64,000 nucleotides of DNA from Stratiolaelaps scimitus (GCA_019614645.1 JABWDB010000006.1:9936001-10000000), one strand, 5' to 3'. Shown: positions 49,000 to 60,132, counted from the stretch's first letter. The notes: generated by a model from the letters alone, not told the origin. Numbers and translations are program-made.

Positions 49000-50280
49000 A
49001 AACATTTAGAAAAATATCCATAAATTCGCGGAATCACTCATTCGCGTACACCTACATAATGATCCATGGTTTTTAAATATGACAACCGCCGCTGTTGAAT
49101 AAATTCAACTTGTCTTGTTGCCGACCCGGCCGGCACTGTTTCATTGAAATGTGACTTATAATGAGAAGTCCACCCTTACGATAATCGCATACGCGGTCAC
49201 AGTGATGGTCCGACACACATTCACCACCGGGGCACCACATAATGCAATTCTACGGGCACCAGGATGTCTACTTGGTGGACTTTAAAAGAAATTATCCATC
49301 TTGTAGTTGTACAAGCCTCTGTGCTGAGACAATTAGAAAAACTAATTGAGCAGAAATAGCGAAGGCAATGCGCGAGCTGGAATGAATTGAGAAATTGGAC
49401 AACGAAATCAATTCAAGTTGCTACATTACTCAGTTCATCGATTCCTGTGGCCCAGGGTTCTATACAAGTGGAATTATACAAATTTCTGTTGAAATAGCGT
49501 GAATATGTTGATAGGTCAGGCACACACTTCAATTCTAATTGTAACTAGAATGTCTATGTCTGTCAAACAAACATGCATAAATTCGAAAGTCATTTTCAAT
49601 TAAATTCATATTTAGCTTCCGAATATGTACAATATATTTATACATTTACATGAACAACTTGAATGATATTCGCACAAGCTATTGATTCGCTGTGGATCGC
49701 CCGCCATCGACTAGTTATGGTCAACCCATCACAGGAAGCAGATATCCAATCGACCCAGTTTTTCCGGAACGCCTTCTCCATGACACTCAGCAGCTGTAAC
49801 AGTTTTAAGATTTTAATTGTTTATTAACGGAACTGTAGTTTTGCAATAACAGTAGACTGATATGTTCCTTGTATGTTTGTTTCAACCTTAGAAAGAATCA
49901 ATGACAAATTGTGATGATGAAATGGCTTCCGAAACGATCATCCGGGATCTTAGCGCTAACCTTGTTCACCGACATCGATCTCATCGTTGTTAGTGTACGG
50001 ATCCATCTGTAACGGATTCGCCCAGATGAGCGTTGAATATAGAGCTCATCTATTGGTCTATCTATTGTGCTTGTGTATCTTACGCGTCAATGAGACATGG
50101 TGAACAACGTATTGATTTGGCGTCGCATGAAATACATTTGGTTACATGTGGAACAGGGAGGGCCGCGTCCGTCAGTGAAAGGTGCCTATTTATCTTGCGC
50201 ATCTAAATGGGCCGATAAATAGAAGAGACATGTTTGTGTATGTTGATTTCCTTAGAGTAAAATACATAATGCTATATATA
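49000..50280. other. Non-coding stretch, no gene seen
   Basis: AT-rich sequence without a frame of more than 60 codons on either strand. Confidence 0.55.
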
Positions 50281-50308
50281 GGGCTAAAAAAGAGATGAAT
50301 CTATTTGG

Positions 50309-50335
50309 GTGGACTCTCAGCTAACAGATAACTCA
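50309..50335 (-). repeat. Dispersed stem-loop element, copy F (minus strand, fragment)
   Basis: The plus-strand GTGGACTCTCAGCTAACAG is the reverse complement of CTGTTAGCTGAGAGTCCAC, matching the core TTGGCTGAGAGTC of the family. Short and diverged. Confidence 0.35.
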
Positions 50336-50349
50336 ACTGCTGAGTGAAG

Positions 50350-50430
50350 TATATATATATATATATATAGACTGAGGTACAAACAGTGGATCATAAGGTC
50401 TCAGGTTTGATTTCTTGGTAACGTACAGTA
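50350..50430 (+). mobile_element. (AT)n tract followed by decayed tRNA-like sequence
   Basis: AT repeat at 50350-50368, then GATCATAAGGTCTCAGGTTTGATTTC, split here as GATCATAAGGTCTCAG and GTTTGATTTC. This resembles an anticodon-arm/T-arm with C-to-T decay of a GGTTCGATTCC B box. Weak. Confidence 0.25.
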
Positions 50431-50996
50431 ATTTTGTCAAATGATTTTAGCCATCAATATTAGTACCCAGTTTCGCTTGAGCAGCGTGAACATAATTTGT
50501 CACATAGCGAAGTTCAAACAGGCGTTCACAGGTTATTCCAAGTTTTGCCGCAAGTTTTCAATTTATTTGAGATGCTTAATTCATCTTTCACCGCAAGAGA
50601 AAATGCTCGGCCGACGTTAAGTAATTGAAAGGCATTGCAAGGAGATGTTTCTAATTAACAATGTTTCATGGCCATTTTTTTATAATTACCAAGATTAAAA
50701 GCACCCAAATAATTAAAAAACATGGAATGGAATCCATCACAACTTCTACTCAAGACGTGCTGCTATATATTAAATTAAATATTTATTTAAAATTTGATAA
50801 TATTACAGGATTATTATAGTGAGAACGTTATGATTAGAACGAAGCTAAAAATCTAACATAAAAAACGCAGGCAGTATTCTTTACGGCTGAAGATCGAGAT
50901 TGTTCTTAAATCACAAGCCATTGCCCCGTTGAACCGCGAGTGAAAGGCGGCGGAAGAGAAAATCACCTGCCCTGGGATCACGAGAGGCCTCAAATA

Positions 50997-51129
50997 GGCG
51001 GTATCAGTACCGCCAGAGACTAAAGATGTAAAGCCAGACGTAGGTCTGGTTCAGGACAGACTAAACAGTCTTAGCTGCCAATGGACTAAAAATTACGTAT
51101 GCACGAAGTGCTGCCAACATCATAGTTGG
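50997..51129 (+). ncRNA. Second cluster of five stem-loops
   Basis: The hairpins in order are GGCGGTA/TACCGCC (50997-51014, TCAG loop), CCAGAC/GTCTGG (51034-51049, GTAG loop), AGACT/AGTCT (51058-51071, AAAC loop), GCAC/GTGC (51101-51111, GAA loop) and CCAAC/GTTGG (51114-51129, 6-nt loop). Loops are 3-6 nt and the stems are perfect. The block is G+C-rich within AT-rich DNA. The minus strand has an open frame through it (TSLVSGGTDTAYLRPLVIPG), so a retroelement relic is an alternative to a structured RNA. The pairing is seen directly; the function is unknown. Confidence 0.4.
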
Positions 51130-51789
51130 TCCTGCTCCGCAATAATGACCGCATGCACCCGTCACGAATCTCCACATCTGATAATAAAAATTAGGCTACA
51201 GTGTCAATCCACAGTTTCATCTCGTGCCAACCTCAACTATTGTCGCAGTTATTGATCGAATTTCGAACTTACGACCTTTTGTCCAGCCTAAACCTATAAG
51301 CCTTACCAGCAGGAGGTAGTTTAGCCTTACGTTTTTGTTATCATCCGCGAACTTAACTCTGACAATGTTGACTATTATTTCACTTACAAATATGGGCATA
51401 TATTATATTCTATTATAACGTACATGCTGCGTTATAATAACACTAATCGTAACACACGCGAACGCTGATCAAACCGCAGCAGTACGATATGCAGCTGTAC
51501 GTTATATCACGTAAATGTGGGTGGCTTAAGCTATTCTTGCCGCCGCCACCGCCGCCACTGTCTTGGCTGGTCTTGGCCTTTTCTCTATCTCGCCAATAGA
51601 CAGAGTGAACAACGACTACCGGATGAACCCAATGTGTTTCACCAGAAGATGAAACCGCTGCCGGCCAGCCACGATCCTTGTGATAATTAATAGCCGTACT
51701 GCTCATAATTTGCTGCTAATAATCAATGCCTAAAAATATGCTGATGACAGTTAGAACAATAATCGTATGTATTATGACGGTGATAATGT

Positions 51790-51806
51790 TTATTATTATT
51801 ATTATC
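51790..51806. repeat. (ATT)n microsatellite
   Basis: Short ATT repeat. Confidence 0.8.
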
Positions 51807-52104
51807 ATAGTAATGACATAATATGATATACCAACGAGCTGGCCACACATCAATTAACACAACTTTGTATACCATGCACTTGACCCACACGAACCCTGAT
51901 GATAAATTGGGACCTGCCGTATGGTGGCCGATCAAGCCCTGCTTTGGTCCGACAGTCAATTGACCACCAACAGCATTGCATCGTCTGTGGAAATGCAATT
52001 CTCAACTGACTGAGTCACTGACCAACCTGCCGACAGACAATATGTCCGTGTAGATAGACCAACCAGTCACTAACCCACGATACAGCTAGAGTATATTATA
52101 TTAC

Positions 52105-52105
52105 A

Positions 52106-52141
<36 letters not shown>
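52105..52141. repeat. (AT)n microsatellite
   Basis: About 37 nt of AT, with one AC interruption. Confidence 0.9.
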
Positions 52142-52145
<4 letters not shown>

Positions 52146-52219
52146 ACACATTGGATTAACTTTCTACCTTGTCATCCATCTTGTCTGTGGTTCATTGCTA
52201 TTTTGCCATTATGCTGCAG

Positions 52220-52353
52220 TTGCTATAAAGCGAACATGGTGATCGGGGCCGCGAGATGCACAGATCTGAAGACACTATTTGTTTGGCCTCATGGATTCCC
52301 GTTGGATGGATCGCCACCCACGGTCAGTCAACTAATGACACGATGCGATTAAG
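52220..52353 (+). CDS. Candidate exon with consensus acceptor and donor
   Basis: CTATTTTGCCATTATGCTGCAG (read here as CTATTTTGCC plus ATTATGCTGCAG) is a good acceptor. AAG|GTAAGTG at 52354 is a near-perfect donor. They enclose 134 nt. The ATG at 52256 starts a frame that crosses the donor in phase 2. It reads MHRSEDTICLASWIPVGW, then IATHGQSTNDTMRL, so this may be a first coding exon. The other long frame (MVIGAARCTDLKTLFVWP...) stops with TAA two bases before the donor. The exon could also be entirely 5' untranslated. Splice signals are the best-formed pair in the window. No family was recognised. Confidence 0.38.
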
Positions 52354-53005
52354 GTAAGTGACCAACGTCACTGTGTCGCTGCTGACGCGTCAGCGGTTAC
52401 CCATCGTCCTGTTTAATTCGTTGTCGCCTTATCGGCGTCTCGGTTTTCTAGTCTCTTTCAATTTGACAAACTTCACTTGTGCAAACTTTGATGGCTCGTA
52501 ACGTACACATCATCGACCAAACGTGCTAACGTCCAACGTGGGACGTCCTACTGCGAGACAGGTCGACTACAAATCGAGGGTAAATAACCCTTGTCGAACG
52601 GGGTTATTCTGACCGTTCAGTTCACACTAGAACCAACACCTCTTCAACCTGTCGTTAATTCGTTTCAGCAAGACAACGATGGCGAGCCACAATCACGGTC
52701 CGGCATGATGCCATTACCGTGTGTCGGTAATAATCTATGGTATCGACGCAGGTGTACAAGGCGGATCTACACATGAGTGATATGTTAAAATAAGCGAAAA
52801 AAAAAACAGTGAGATTCGTCTGCCGCGTGATCATATTCTGCCCTTTAACTTTCACCCTGCGTTGGCGTTATCATATTTCTATTCTGTCCAGATCGATGAA
52901 TCGATAACGTGGAAGGTGGGTGAGATAGCGGCACATATCATAGAAAAACAGTCCGGTATTGGTGGGTGCGATAAAATATACAACTATCATTATTTATAGG
53001 GATTG

Positions 53006-53353
53006 ATGATAATTGTGGTGCAAATAAGGAAGACTAACAACAATGCCCTGGACGAGCAATTCACGACGCTCATTCGTGTGGTTTTAGCTCGAACGCGAAA
53101 GTGTTATTGCTTAACTCTAAACCGTTGCCAGATATCCAATGGGCACGAAAGAACAGCCGCACGATCGCAGCTATTATCGGAGCCCTCTTCGACGTACATT
53201 CTAGAGCCTATACCTGGAGACCTGCAGCATTGGCAAGGCATATACCATATATGCTCTGCAGGTCCGAAGAGGTATATCCCGTCGAATCCCAACCATCACA
53301 CCTCGTTGGTCTTTCGCAAGATGTTTTTTATCATATGTTATGTTTACGTGTGA
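53006..53353 (+). CDS. Hypothetical 115-residue ORF
   Basis: An ATG frame reads MIIVVQIRKTNNNALDEQ, FTTLIRVVLARTRKCYCL, TLNRCQISNGHERTAARS, QLLSEPSSTYILEPIPGD, LQHWQGIYHICSAGPKRY, IPSNPNHHTSLVFRKMFF and a short hydrophobic end, then TGA. It is 650 nt downstream of the 52.2 kb donor on the same strand, so it might belong to the same gene. A second frame (53101-53391, NSKPLPDIQWARKNSRT...) is also open through the same DNA, which weakens the choice. No family was recognised. Confidence 0.3.
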   Translation: MIIVVQIRKTNNNALDEQFTTLIRVVLARTRKCYCLTLNRCQISNGHERTAARSQLLSEPSSTYILEPIPGDLQHWQGIYHICSAGPKRYIPSNPNHHTSLVFRKMFFIICYVYV

Positions 53354-54129
53354 CGCTCCTTCTGACTTCTGTTTGCAATGTCAAAACATAAAAATCTATC
53401 TATGTAGGTATCGGCTGATGTGTCTAGCGCGGTAGTCGAATGAACTACGAAACTACGAATTTCAATCAAGCAACGGATGAGTTTCGTCACCGCTTGGATA
53501 TCCGCAGGAGTCACCTGTTCCGATTTACGTTATCTCATTACCACCAATAGCAGCCCGTACGCGGTTCATAGGGGCGATTTTGATAAGACCGTTACTATCC
53601 TCGTAGTAGTAGTAGTATGACATTTTCACTAATAATTGGCACAGATTTCTGGGACTAGTCGTTAAGGTGGGAGCCCGAGCTAATTCCAAACGATGACATT
53701 AATGACAGCAAGACGATCAGGGTGAAGGAAATAGCAGACGAGAAACAGATCAGAGATATTAATCGGATGAACTAGAAAAAGAAGGGTGTAAATCGGAAGA
53801 AGTAACGGCATCGATGCGTGGCTCGAATACAAAATAGTTTCATCTATCTCTGCAGCACCTCCACAGCGCTGAGATCCTTGGCCCTCCTTTAGCCTCCTTC
53901 ATGTTCGTGACTTCGATGCGTTCGTTGTACACGTATCGAAATGTCCTCTCAAAGACACGAGGGATGTCCTTGTTGTTTGCCGACGCTGCTGAATTTCCAG
54001 CATTACTACCGCTACTACGTCTAGCTAGACTGAGGATGCACCGTGCCAACGCTACAACGTATTTGATTACAGACTTCTCTGCATTGCTAAAATCCTCTAG
54101 TTCACCGCTGACCCATCACATTCTATAGG

Positions 54130-55790
54130 ACTATAGGAGAAACTGCAGAGACCATAATACAAAGGCCCTCTAACTAAAGTTGATTTGATGCTTGTCATTT
54201 CTGTCAGATATGCTAATTAAAGTCGTAGGTGCATTTCCCATGGCTTGTCAATGAGCACTATATCTAAGATGTATACTAATGTCCGCGTGGGTCCCTAGAG
54301 ATGACCCGGCATCTAACAGCACCTTATGGAACACTACACCTTGTTGGTCTCTGCCCTGCTAAAAGCGCAAAAGTCCACAATGTGACCAGCATTAACACAA
54401 TAAGCTTTCGCTAGGAATGAATCAATATTTATATAATAAAAAATGTAGCATCCCCAAAAACGACTTCAAAACGACGACCGCATCACCGATCATCACCGCA
54501 TGATACCCAGCGGTAAAAGCCAATTTTTAACAATTCCACGAGAACTCAATGAGTTCTAATGGAATCGCCGATATTCTACGCCATTTACAGTCGTGTCTAT
54601 ATAAGTACGTTGATTTTCGAGGATTTCTTCAATAACTCACGTGATTTTCTTATCACACTAATAGTATTTGTGTTATCATCGGCACCATGACATGGCACGA
54701 ATCGGAACGCACAGACGCGAGAGGAGAGCAGCATTCAAATGTAAATAAAGCTTATAACGGGAGTACGATTCGATCGTAAATTTGCAACAATATTGAATTG
54801 GGGATTACGCCTCGTCTCGCGCAAATGTAACGAGGAATCTGACGAAGTAACTCAAGTGATGCTCGGTCTCCTTGTAGGTATACGTTCTTGGCATGTCTTC
54901 GGCTTTCATTATGTTTAAGAACATTCAATTAGTAGTGTGCGCTTAGTAGACTGACAAGAGCGGTCCCGCGAACTACGGTGATGCTCTATTGAGTTTTAGT
55001 TATGTTCAAAATTTAAACTGCATTTGACATTCAAATTAGAATTGAATGAAGATACTCAAGATAGAATTGGATGAATCGAAGATGCTCAAGATCCGACATG
55101 CTGACGTGTCTATCTGGGCTTTGTTAAAGAATAATTGTTATAGAATTACATTGTTAATTCAATGAAATCCCTTCCCCTGAGATATTGATGCATGGACATT
55201 GTTCGCTTATAGGAGTCGATCCTGAATCAGTTAATCAATGACGAGAACGACATCGATGATGTCGTTGTCAAGTAAATACCGTCTTTCAACTCGTAGGTCA
55301 GGCTTTTCCAGATGGACATATTCTGACATATGATAGTACTATAGAAAGCAGAAGGGACGTAAGCTGGCCGTGTTTCCAAGGGCTTGCATAATAGTTTTCA
55401 TATGGAACGAAAGCTATTAAGAAATGAAAAAGCCGAATCGACCCCTGCTCATTTCACAGTTCGACAATAGCTGTGCTTTTAGGACACCGCGTCATATTGA
55501 TAATCTATATATACAATCAGGAGGTCAATGATGATTAAAGTGATTTCGCCATCCATCTAAAATGTAGTTGTCAATTCGTAATTTGTCGTGGCCTCGCGGG
55601 TCGCCTGATTTGTTCGATGAACGGTCTTGGACATCTCTCGACAATCGAAATAGGTGAACTTCAAAGAAGTGTCTCTTCTTTATTCGGAATATTCTTCTAC
55701 CAATTTCATGAAAAGGAAAATCACATTACTATCAGATTCGTGTTGCTATGATGAGTTTTGACGTCTGGTGGCGTCAGCCGTTCAAACTTC
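54130..55790. other. Non-coding stretch, no gene seen
   Basis: AT-rich sequence with no open frame over 60 codons on either strand. Confidence 0.55.
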
Positions 55791-55802
55791 ATAACTATAT
55801 GA

Positions 55803-55960
55803 TAGTCAGCTCGGACGGCTTCGACGGCTAAGTCTCTGGCTGTACATAACCAGAGCGCCACAGGTTCGGGTCCCGCTGCGTGACCTATATGAGAACTTAA
55901 GCATTGTAAAATTTCAGTTAGGTTTAATAGCCAATAAGGCTTTACCTTTACCTCAGCTTT
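55803..55960 (+). mobile_element. tRNA-derived SINE with (TTTACCT)-like tail (best copy)
   Basis: A-box-like TAGTCAGCTCGGACGG (55803-55818), anticodon-arm stem CTCTGG/CCAGAG (55834-55855) and B box GGTTCGGGTCC (55863-55873) lie in tRNA order and spacing. A body follows and ends AAGGCTTTACCTTTACCT. The T-arm does not pair fully, so it is not a working tRNA. A copy of its body without the head is at 39920-39988. It is transcribed, if at all, by RNA polymerase III and would need LINE enzymes to move. Confidence 0.55.
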
Positions 55961-55999
55961 ACTTAATAATATATATAGTAGTTTTATGGTACACTAACC

Positions 56000-57220
56000 A
56001 AATTTTTATGGCAATCATTATCGATTCGCTATTGGCAAAACTAGAAATATCAATTTGTTCTCAGAGTTTATACTAGATGTTTGTTTTCATATTAAATTAA
56101 CTATCTAAAAGTTGGATAGTTGCTGTGTCCTTATAGTGGCACACACGGTTCCGGTTGATGGCAGCAGTCCTGTAACAACAAGATAAATAGGATGTGAACA
56201 TTCTGGAGAGGGCAACACCTTTCCAGAGAAATGTTTCTATATAGTTTCAGTGGCCCAACGATGTCGCGTTGCCATCCGGTCTGGGCCCTGTACACTTGCC
56301 GGGACCGTCGACCTTTGCCAAGTGACTATCACACACGACGGCTGAGGCCCACCTCAGCCAATACACTGCCAAGTAACACCCTTACCGGTCTAAGTTTGTT
56401 ACTAATTGACTATGACTGACCACTCGTATAGAACGATGCCAAAACCAAAGTGGGAAGATACATAGGTGAGAAACTGGCGGGACGTGAGCGGGAATCACTG
56501 GGGTCCGGCAACAATAGGTCCACAGATTTATGCTGACACCTCCTCTTCGTGGCCGCCTGTTCAACAAACGCCTGACCGCTACATAATTGAATGAGAATGG
56601 CTCCTGTGAAGGCACTGTAACAAGAATCGGGAAAAAATTGCATTGTTCGTCAGTGTGCCTTACAAGGTGCATGTTGAATCCATATTTAACTTCGAAGGCG
56701 ATTTACAGGCCGATAACGTCAATGACAGGCCGATTTGTGCGCCAGAAAAAATAATGTGTCAGCAGTGTGATGTACAACTGTAATGGAGAATTTGACAACA
56801 GTGAAATTTAATAATCTCTCGAGCATTATCACATCAAATCGCGAATCCATCAGACACCAACTTAGGCCATTTGCCTATTAATTAAAACGAGTGAATAATC
56901 CATTATTCTATTATATATCTTAGATTGGCTAGAACCATGTAATTATTTAAAACAAATATATTTGCGGTCATTGTAAACATGCATCGGTAAGTGTGCGATG
57001 ATGTTAGGTACAATAACGCTCTATATATTTACATTCAATGATAAAGGAAGATTTCTTGTAAAGCCACCTCGATGTTGAATCTGTATGTTGCAGCCAGCCA
57101 ATCGCTTGCTTGTCATCGGCTACGGTCTCCCTTCGATCCACAACTAATGCGCGCCCTACGGGAACCTCCACCGAGCCCCGTAGATGAGCTCGGGTTCACA
57201 AGAGGCCGAGATGTCGAAAC
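56000..57220. other. No confident gene
   Basis: Short frames only. The G+C-rich part near 56230-56600 has open frames on both strands without splice support. Confidence 0.4.
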
Positions 57221-57225
57221 ACAGA

Positions 57226-57243
57226 AATAGAGAGAGAGAGAGA
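57226..57243. repeat. (GA)n microsatellite
   Basis: AG repeat just beyond the predicted minus-strand gene end. Confidence 0.85.
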
Positions 57244-57260
57244 AAATACATAGTAGGACC

Positions 57261-57266
57261 TTTATT
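57261..57266 (-). terminator. AATAAA poly(A) signal (minus strand)
   Basis: The plus-strand TTTATT reads AATAAA on the minus strand, about 113 nt after the stop codon at 57379-57381. Confidence 0.35.
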
Positions 57267-57378
57267 ATACGTCTTTTTTTTCCATAGCGAGTACTTCACT
57301 GCGAGCCCTCTGCATGGTCTGCCTCCAGGCGACGTTCTTATACGGCTCTTCTAATCAGCGCCAGACGAACCGACACAA

Positions 57379-57557
57379 TCATTGTCGACGGCTTAAGGCA
57401 AGGACGAGATGTGGGTCGGTGACGTCCGTACGGATTCCCCCGTTCGCGAGCTCGCTCGGCCATCCTCTCCCTCTCTGCCGAGTGAACGTCTCTTCAGTCG
57501 CCCGGCGTGCGGTGATCCTGGTCAACTGGCTGTTACCGGCGAGGATCGGCGGAGACG
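57379..57557 (-). CDS. Candidate 3'-terminal coding exon with two in-frame acceptors
   Basis: On the minus strand a long pyrimidine tract ending ACTTATTTTCCACAG (AG at 57559-57558) is an excellent acceptor. The frame after it reads SPPILAGNSQLTRITARR, ATEETFTRQRGRGWPSEL, ANGGIRTDVTDPHLVLAL, SRRQ and TGA. A second excellent acceptor (TTTTTTTTTCCAG) lies at 57630, exactly 72 nt (24 codons) upstream in the same frame. Using it would add SDVVLSLRVRRVIFPF and further residues. An AATAAA follows at 57266-57261. The G+C-rich sequence keeps other frames open too, including an antisense one on the plus strand. No family was recognised. Confidence 0.4.
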
Positions 57558-57794
57558 CTGTGGAAAATAAGTAGGAGAAGAAAGGGAAAATAACTCGCCG
57601 CACTCGAAGCGATAGAACGACGTCGCTGGCTGGAAAAAAAAAATATTGAGCAGAGGGACGCACGGGCAACTGATATATGATATAGGGTCATGCCGATAAC
57701 GAGATGTCCCGGCGAGATGTTGACCGTGAGCAAATGAAACATGGCAAGATTAGCGGCCGTCCCGTCCCAGCTTCGCTTGCTACGGGGTGAAATA

Positions 57795-57848
57795 TCAATT
57801 ATGTGAGTAACTTGCCACGAGAACGGCCAATACGAGGGGTACGAGCGC
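57795..57848 (-). CDS. Candidate exon encoding a hydrophobic C-terminus
   Basis: A strong acceptor, GTTCCTCTACCCACACTGCAG (read here as GTTCCTCTAC plus CCACACTGCAG), precedes GCGCTCG at 57848. In phase 0 the frame is ALVPLVLAVLVASYSHN followed by TGA. A short hydrophobic tail ending a few residues before the stop is the form of a GPI-attachment signal or a tail anchor. Other frames through the same exon are open, including the 151-codon minus-strand frame 57533-57988. The frame choice rests on the hydrophobic pattern only. Confidence 0.25.
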   Translation of the reverse strand, partial: ALVPLVLAVLVASYSHN

Positions 57849-57984
57849 CTGCAGTGTGGGTAGAGGAACAAGACCGGGAGTGGGTTACGGGAGTGGAAGA
57901 AGATGCGGGTGGATGGCCACATACGAGATTTGTACACCTGTAATTGTCTGCAACTTCGATTCGCGGCCTGAATCGTGCTAATTG

Positions 57985-58146
57985 TCAACGAGGTGTGGCG
58001 TTCCAGAAGGGGAAAAGTATAAATATTGGCGGCGGCGGCCTCCTATTTCTCGTGGGGCGATTGGTGCGCGAGATGGTCTCGTACTCATCCGGAGTCAATG
58101 ACGAATTACTGACGGGAATGTCGTACTGCTTTGGTGTGGGCAGTAT
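57985..58146 (-). CDS. Candidate exon of a Pro/Arg-rich linker
   Basis: The minus-strand frame reads ILPTPKQYDIPVSNSSLT, PDEYETISRTNRPTRNRR, PPPPIFILFPFWNATPR and TGA. The possible acceptor CACACCAAAGCAG ends at 58126. The composition (PDEYETISRTNRPTRN, with a YETI tyrosine motif and NSS/NAT glycosylation sequons) looks like coding sequence. A second frame starting at an internal ATG (MSTRPSRAPIAPREIGG...) is also open. No donor in phase with the 57848 acceptor was found, so a link between these exons is unproven. Confidence 0.3.
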   Translation of the reverse strand: MLPTPKQYDIPVSNSSLTPDEYETISRTNRPTRNRRPPPPIFILFPFWNATPR

Positions 58147-58986
58147 TCAGTGTTCTCGATTTTTGAACACATGAAACGCGGTGCTGATTTCGATGTGCAT
58201 CGCACCGCGCTTGCGCATTTCGTGCGGTATACGCTAATTATTTAATTAAGGGGATCGTTTGTACAGGACGAGTTAGGCGCACGCCACTCACGTGGAAGAC
58301 AAACAAAACTCCCTTGTTCTCGTTCTTGCTTATATCAAAATGCGATGTCGACTGTGAGAAATACGGCCAACAGTTAACGACCAAGTGCAGATACATGACA
58401 AAAACACCTTCATATCAACAAAGACAGTCACGACGGTGACAATAACAATATCAGCAGAAACAACAGCAGCAAAAACACGAGAAAAATGTTGCAGCAACTA
58501 AGAATCGAGAAGTTGTCAATATTTGTTGAACATACAAACATACGAGTAGGCAAATCCACTCATTCCGATGCCGGCAACTTCCTCCGCCGCCAGTGCAAAT
58601 TGGTTAACCTCCGGTCTGAAAAACCATCAGGGCTAGCAGTTTCTCTTACTATTCTCTTAACGAAGATCGAGATTACATAATTAAAATGCTCAGTCCAAAT
58701 CGAAATAGTTCTTTTTGCTAGCTAACAAATCAATGGCCTTATCAGGTTCACTTCTTAGTTTAATGAGCAATCTGTTTCTGGATAGAAAGCTAGGCTAGCT
58801 GTTGGATCGTTAATACGTATTCGAATACATACCGCCAGAACAGCCCAAGGCACACCGGATATCGAGCTTTAATCATGCTCACACTCTTGAGCTTATAATG
58901 ATACCAAAACGAGCCACGGAAAACAATCTCATTGGTAGCGAATAATTACCACTCTTTTTACTGCGTCATTTTAAATTGGTTGGCAT

Positions 58987-59015
58987 AATTATTATTATTA
59001 TTATTATTGTTATTA
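58987..59015. repeat. (ATT)n microsatellite
   Basis: ATT units with one GTT. Confidence 0.85.
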
Positions 59016-59177
59016 TAAATATTTGCGAACCTCGCAACTCGACCGTTCCAGTCCGGTCTGTTCCGGAGTGACACGATCCATTATCGCTACTGTATAGAAT
59101 CGTAGTTCTAAGACTTGAACGTAATTTCTCCTTTCTCGACCTCAGCACAGTAGACGTCCAGCGTTTGCCATTTTCAG

Positions 59178-59331
59178 GTCTTCTCGCTACTCGTTGAGTG
59201 GATCCATATATCGAAAACGCTTCTCGACGAGATGGAAAAGCCGGTAGACGTTACGGAAGGAGGTGAAGAAGATTACGTCAAACCGGCGCCGGTATCCGCT
59301 TACTCGCTGCAGTGCCCTAATAAGTCACCGT
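59178..59331 (+). CDS. Candidate 5' coding exon, acidic N-terminus
   Basis: TTTGCCATTTTCAG (AG at 59176-59177) is a good acceptor. From it the frame VFSLLVEWIHISKTLLDE continues into MEKPVDVTEGGEEDYVKP, then APVSAYSLQCPNKSP. It meets a GTATGT donor at 59332. The ATG at 59232 may be the start codon, giving an acidic N-terminal segment. Read on, the frame ends with TAA at 59361-59363. Both flanks are AT-rich, so the open, G+C-richer block stands out. No family was recognised. Confidence 0.38.
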
Positions 59332-60132
59332 GTATGTATGTCGCTGTTGGCCGTGTGGTGTAAAGCACTCAGCAATTAGCTCTCTGCTCCGACAAGGAGA
59401 GGCCCATATGATTCTCATTTTGCTAACCTATATGCAGATGTACTTGATCTGTCCATAAGCGCTTCGTGGTAGCAGATCGTTGGCGGCCACAAACCGCAGC
59501 AGTTAACGGGTTGCAGAAGTTCTTCCTTCCGAGAAGGGCAAGTGAGCTCTGCCGAATGTAACATGAAATGAGATATACATCATTGATGTCGTTTTCGTGT
59601 TTACTATGTATCATCCCATGTCTGAAATAAGCAGGTAATAGATTGGATAGATATCTATCTATAATACTTAAGCTGGCTGGCAGTTTGCCAGGAAAATACA
59701 CGCCACTCTAGCGCCGACGTGCGCCGTTGTTGACGCCTACGAATGCAACACTTCAACGCTCCGTAGATCGTTTAAGCATCTCGTCAGTCATCACACTGAG
59801 TGTTATATCGCTCGAACTAGATTATTTGACTTACGTAGAATGTACAAGGCGGGAAGCAACTTGTTTGTTTACAAGTGAATAAATTCATAGGCGTTTTGTC
59901 TCTTGTAGGGCTCTCCAGGGTGTGACCGAAGCTCGGCATCAAAATATGCTTAGTTGGCACAGACTTTTGGCCATCTATTGGGAATAACGTGTTATAGTCC
60001 GTAAGTGTATCGTAATCAGCGGTTGGTTCGTTCTTCTGGCCTTTGCTGGACTAGTGGAACTGTGCTTGCGCAGCAGCTTCTGTGTTTCCAAAAAGGCGAC
60101 ATCTGTTCCATGAGGGGATTTTGTTTCAGCCT

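Noticed and set aside
55803..55880. Functional tRNA gene
   Set aside because: T-arm and acceptor stems do not pair, and the body continues into a SINE tail.
57314..57574. 86-codon plus-strand ATG frame
   Set aside because: Antisense to the better supported minus-strand terminal exon with acceptors and poly(A) signal.
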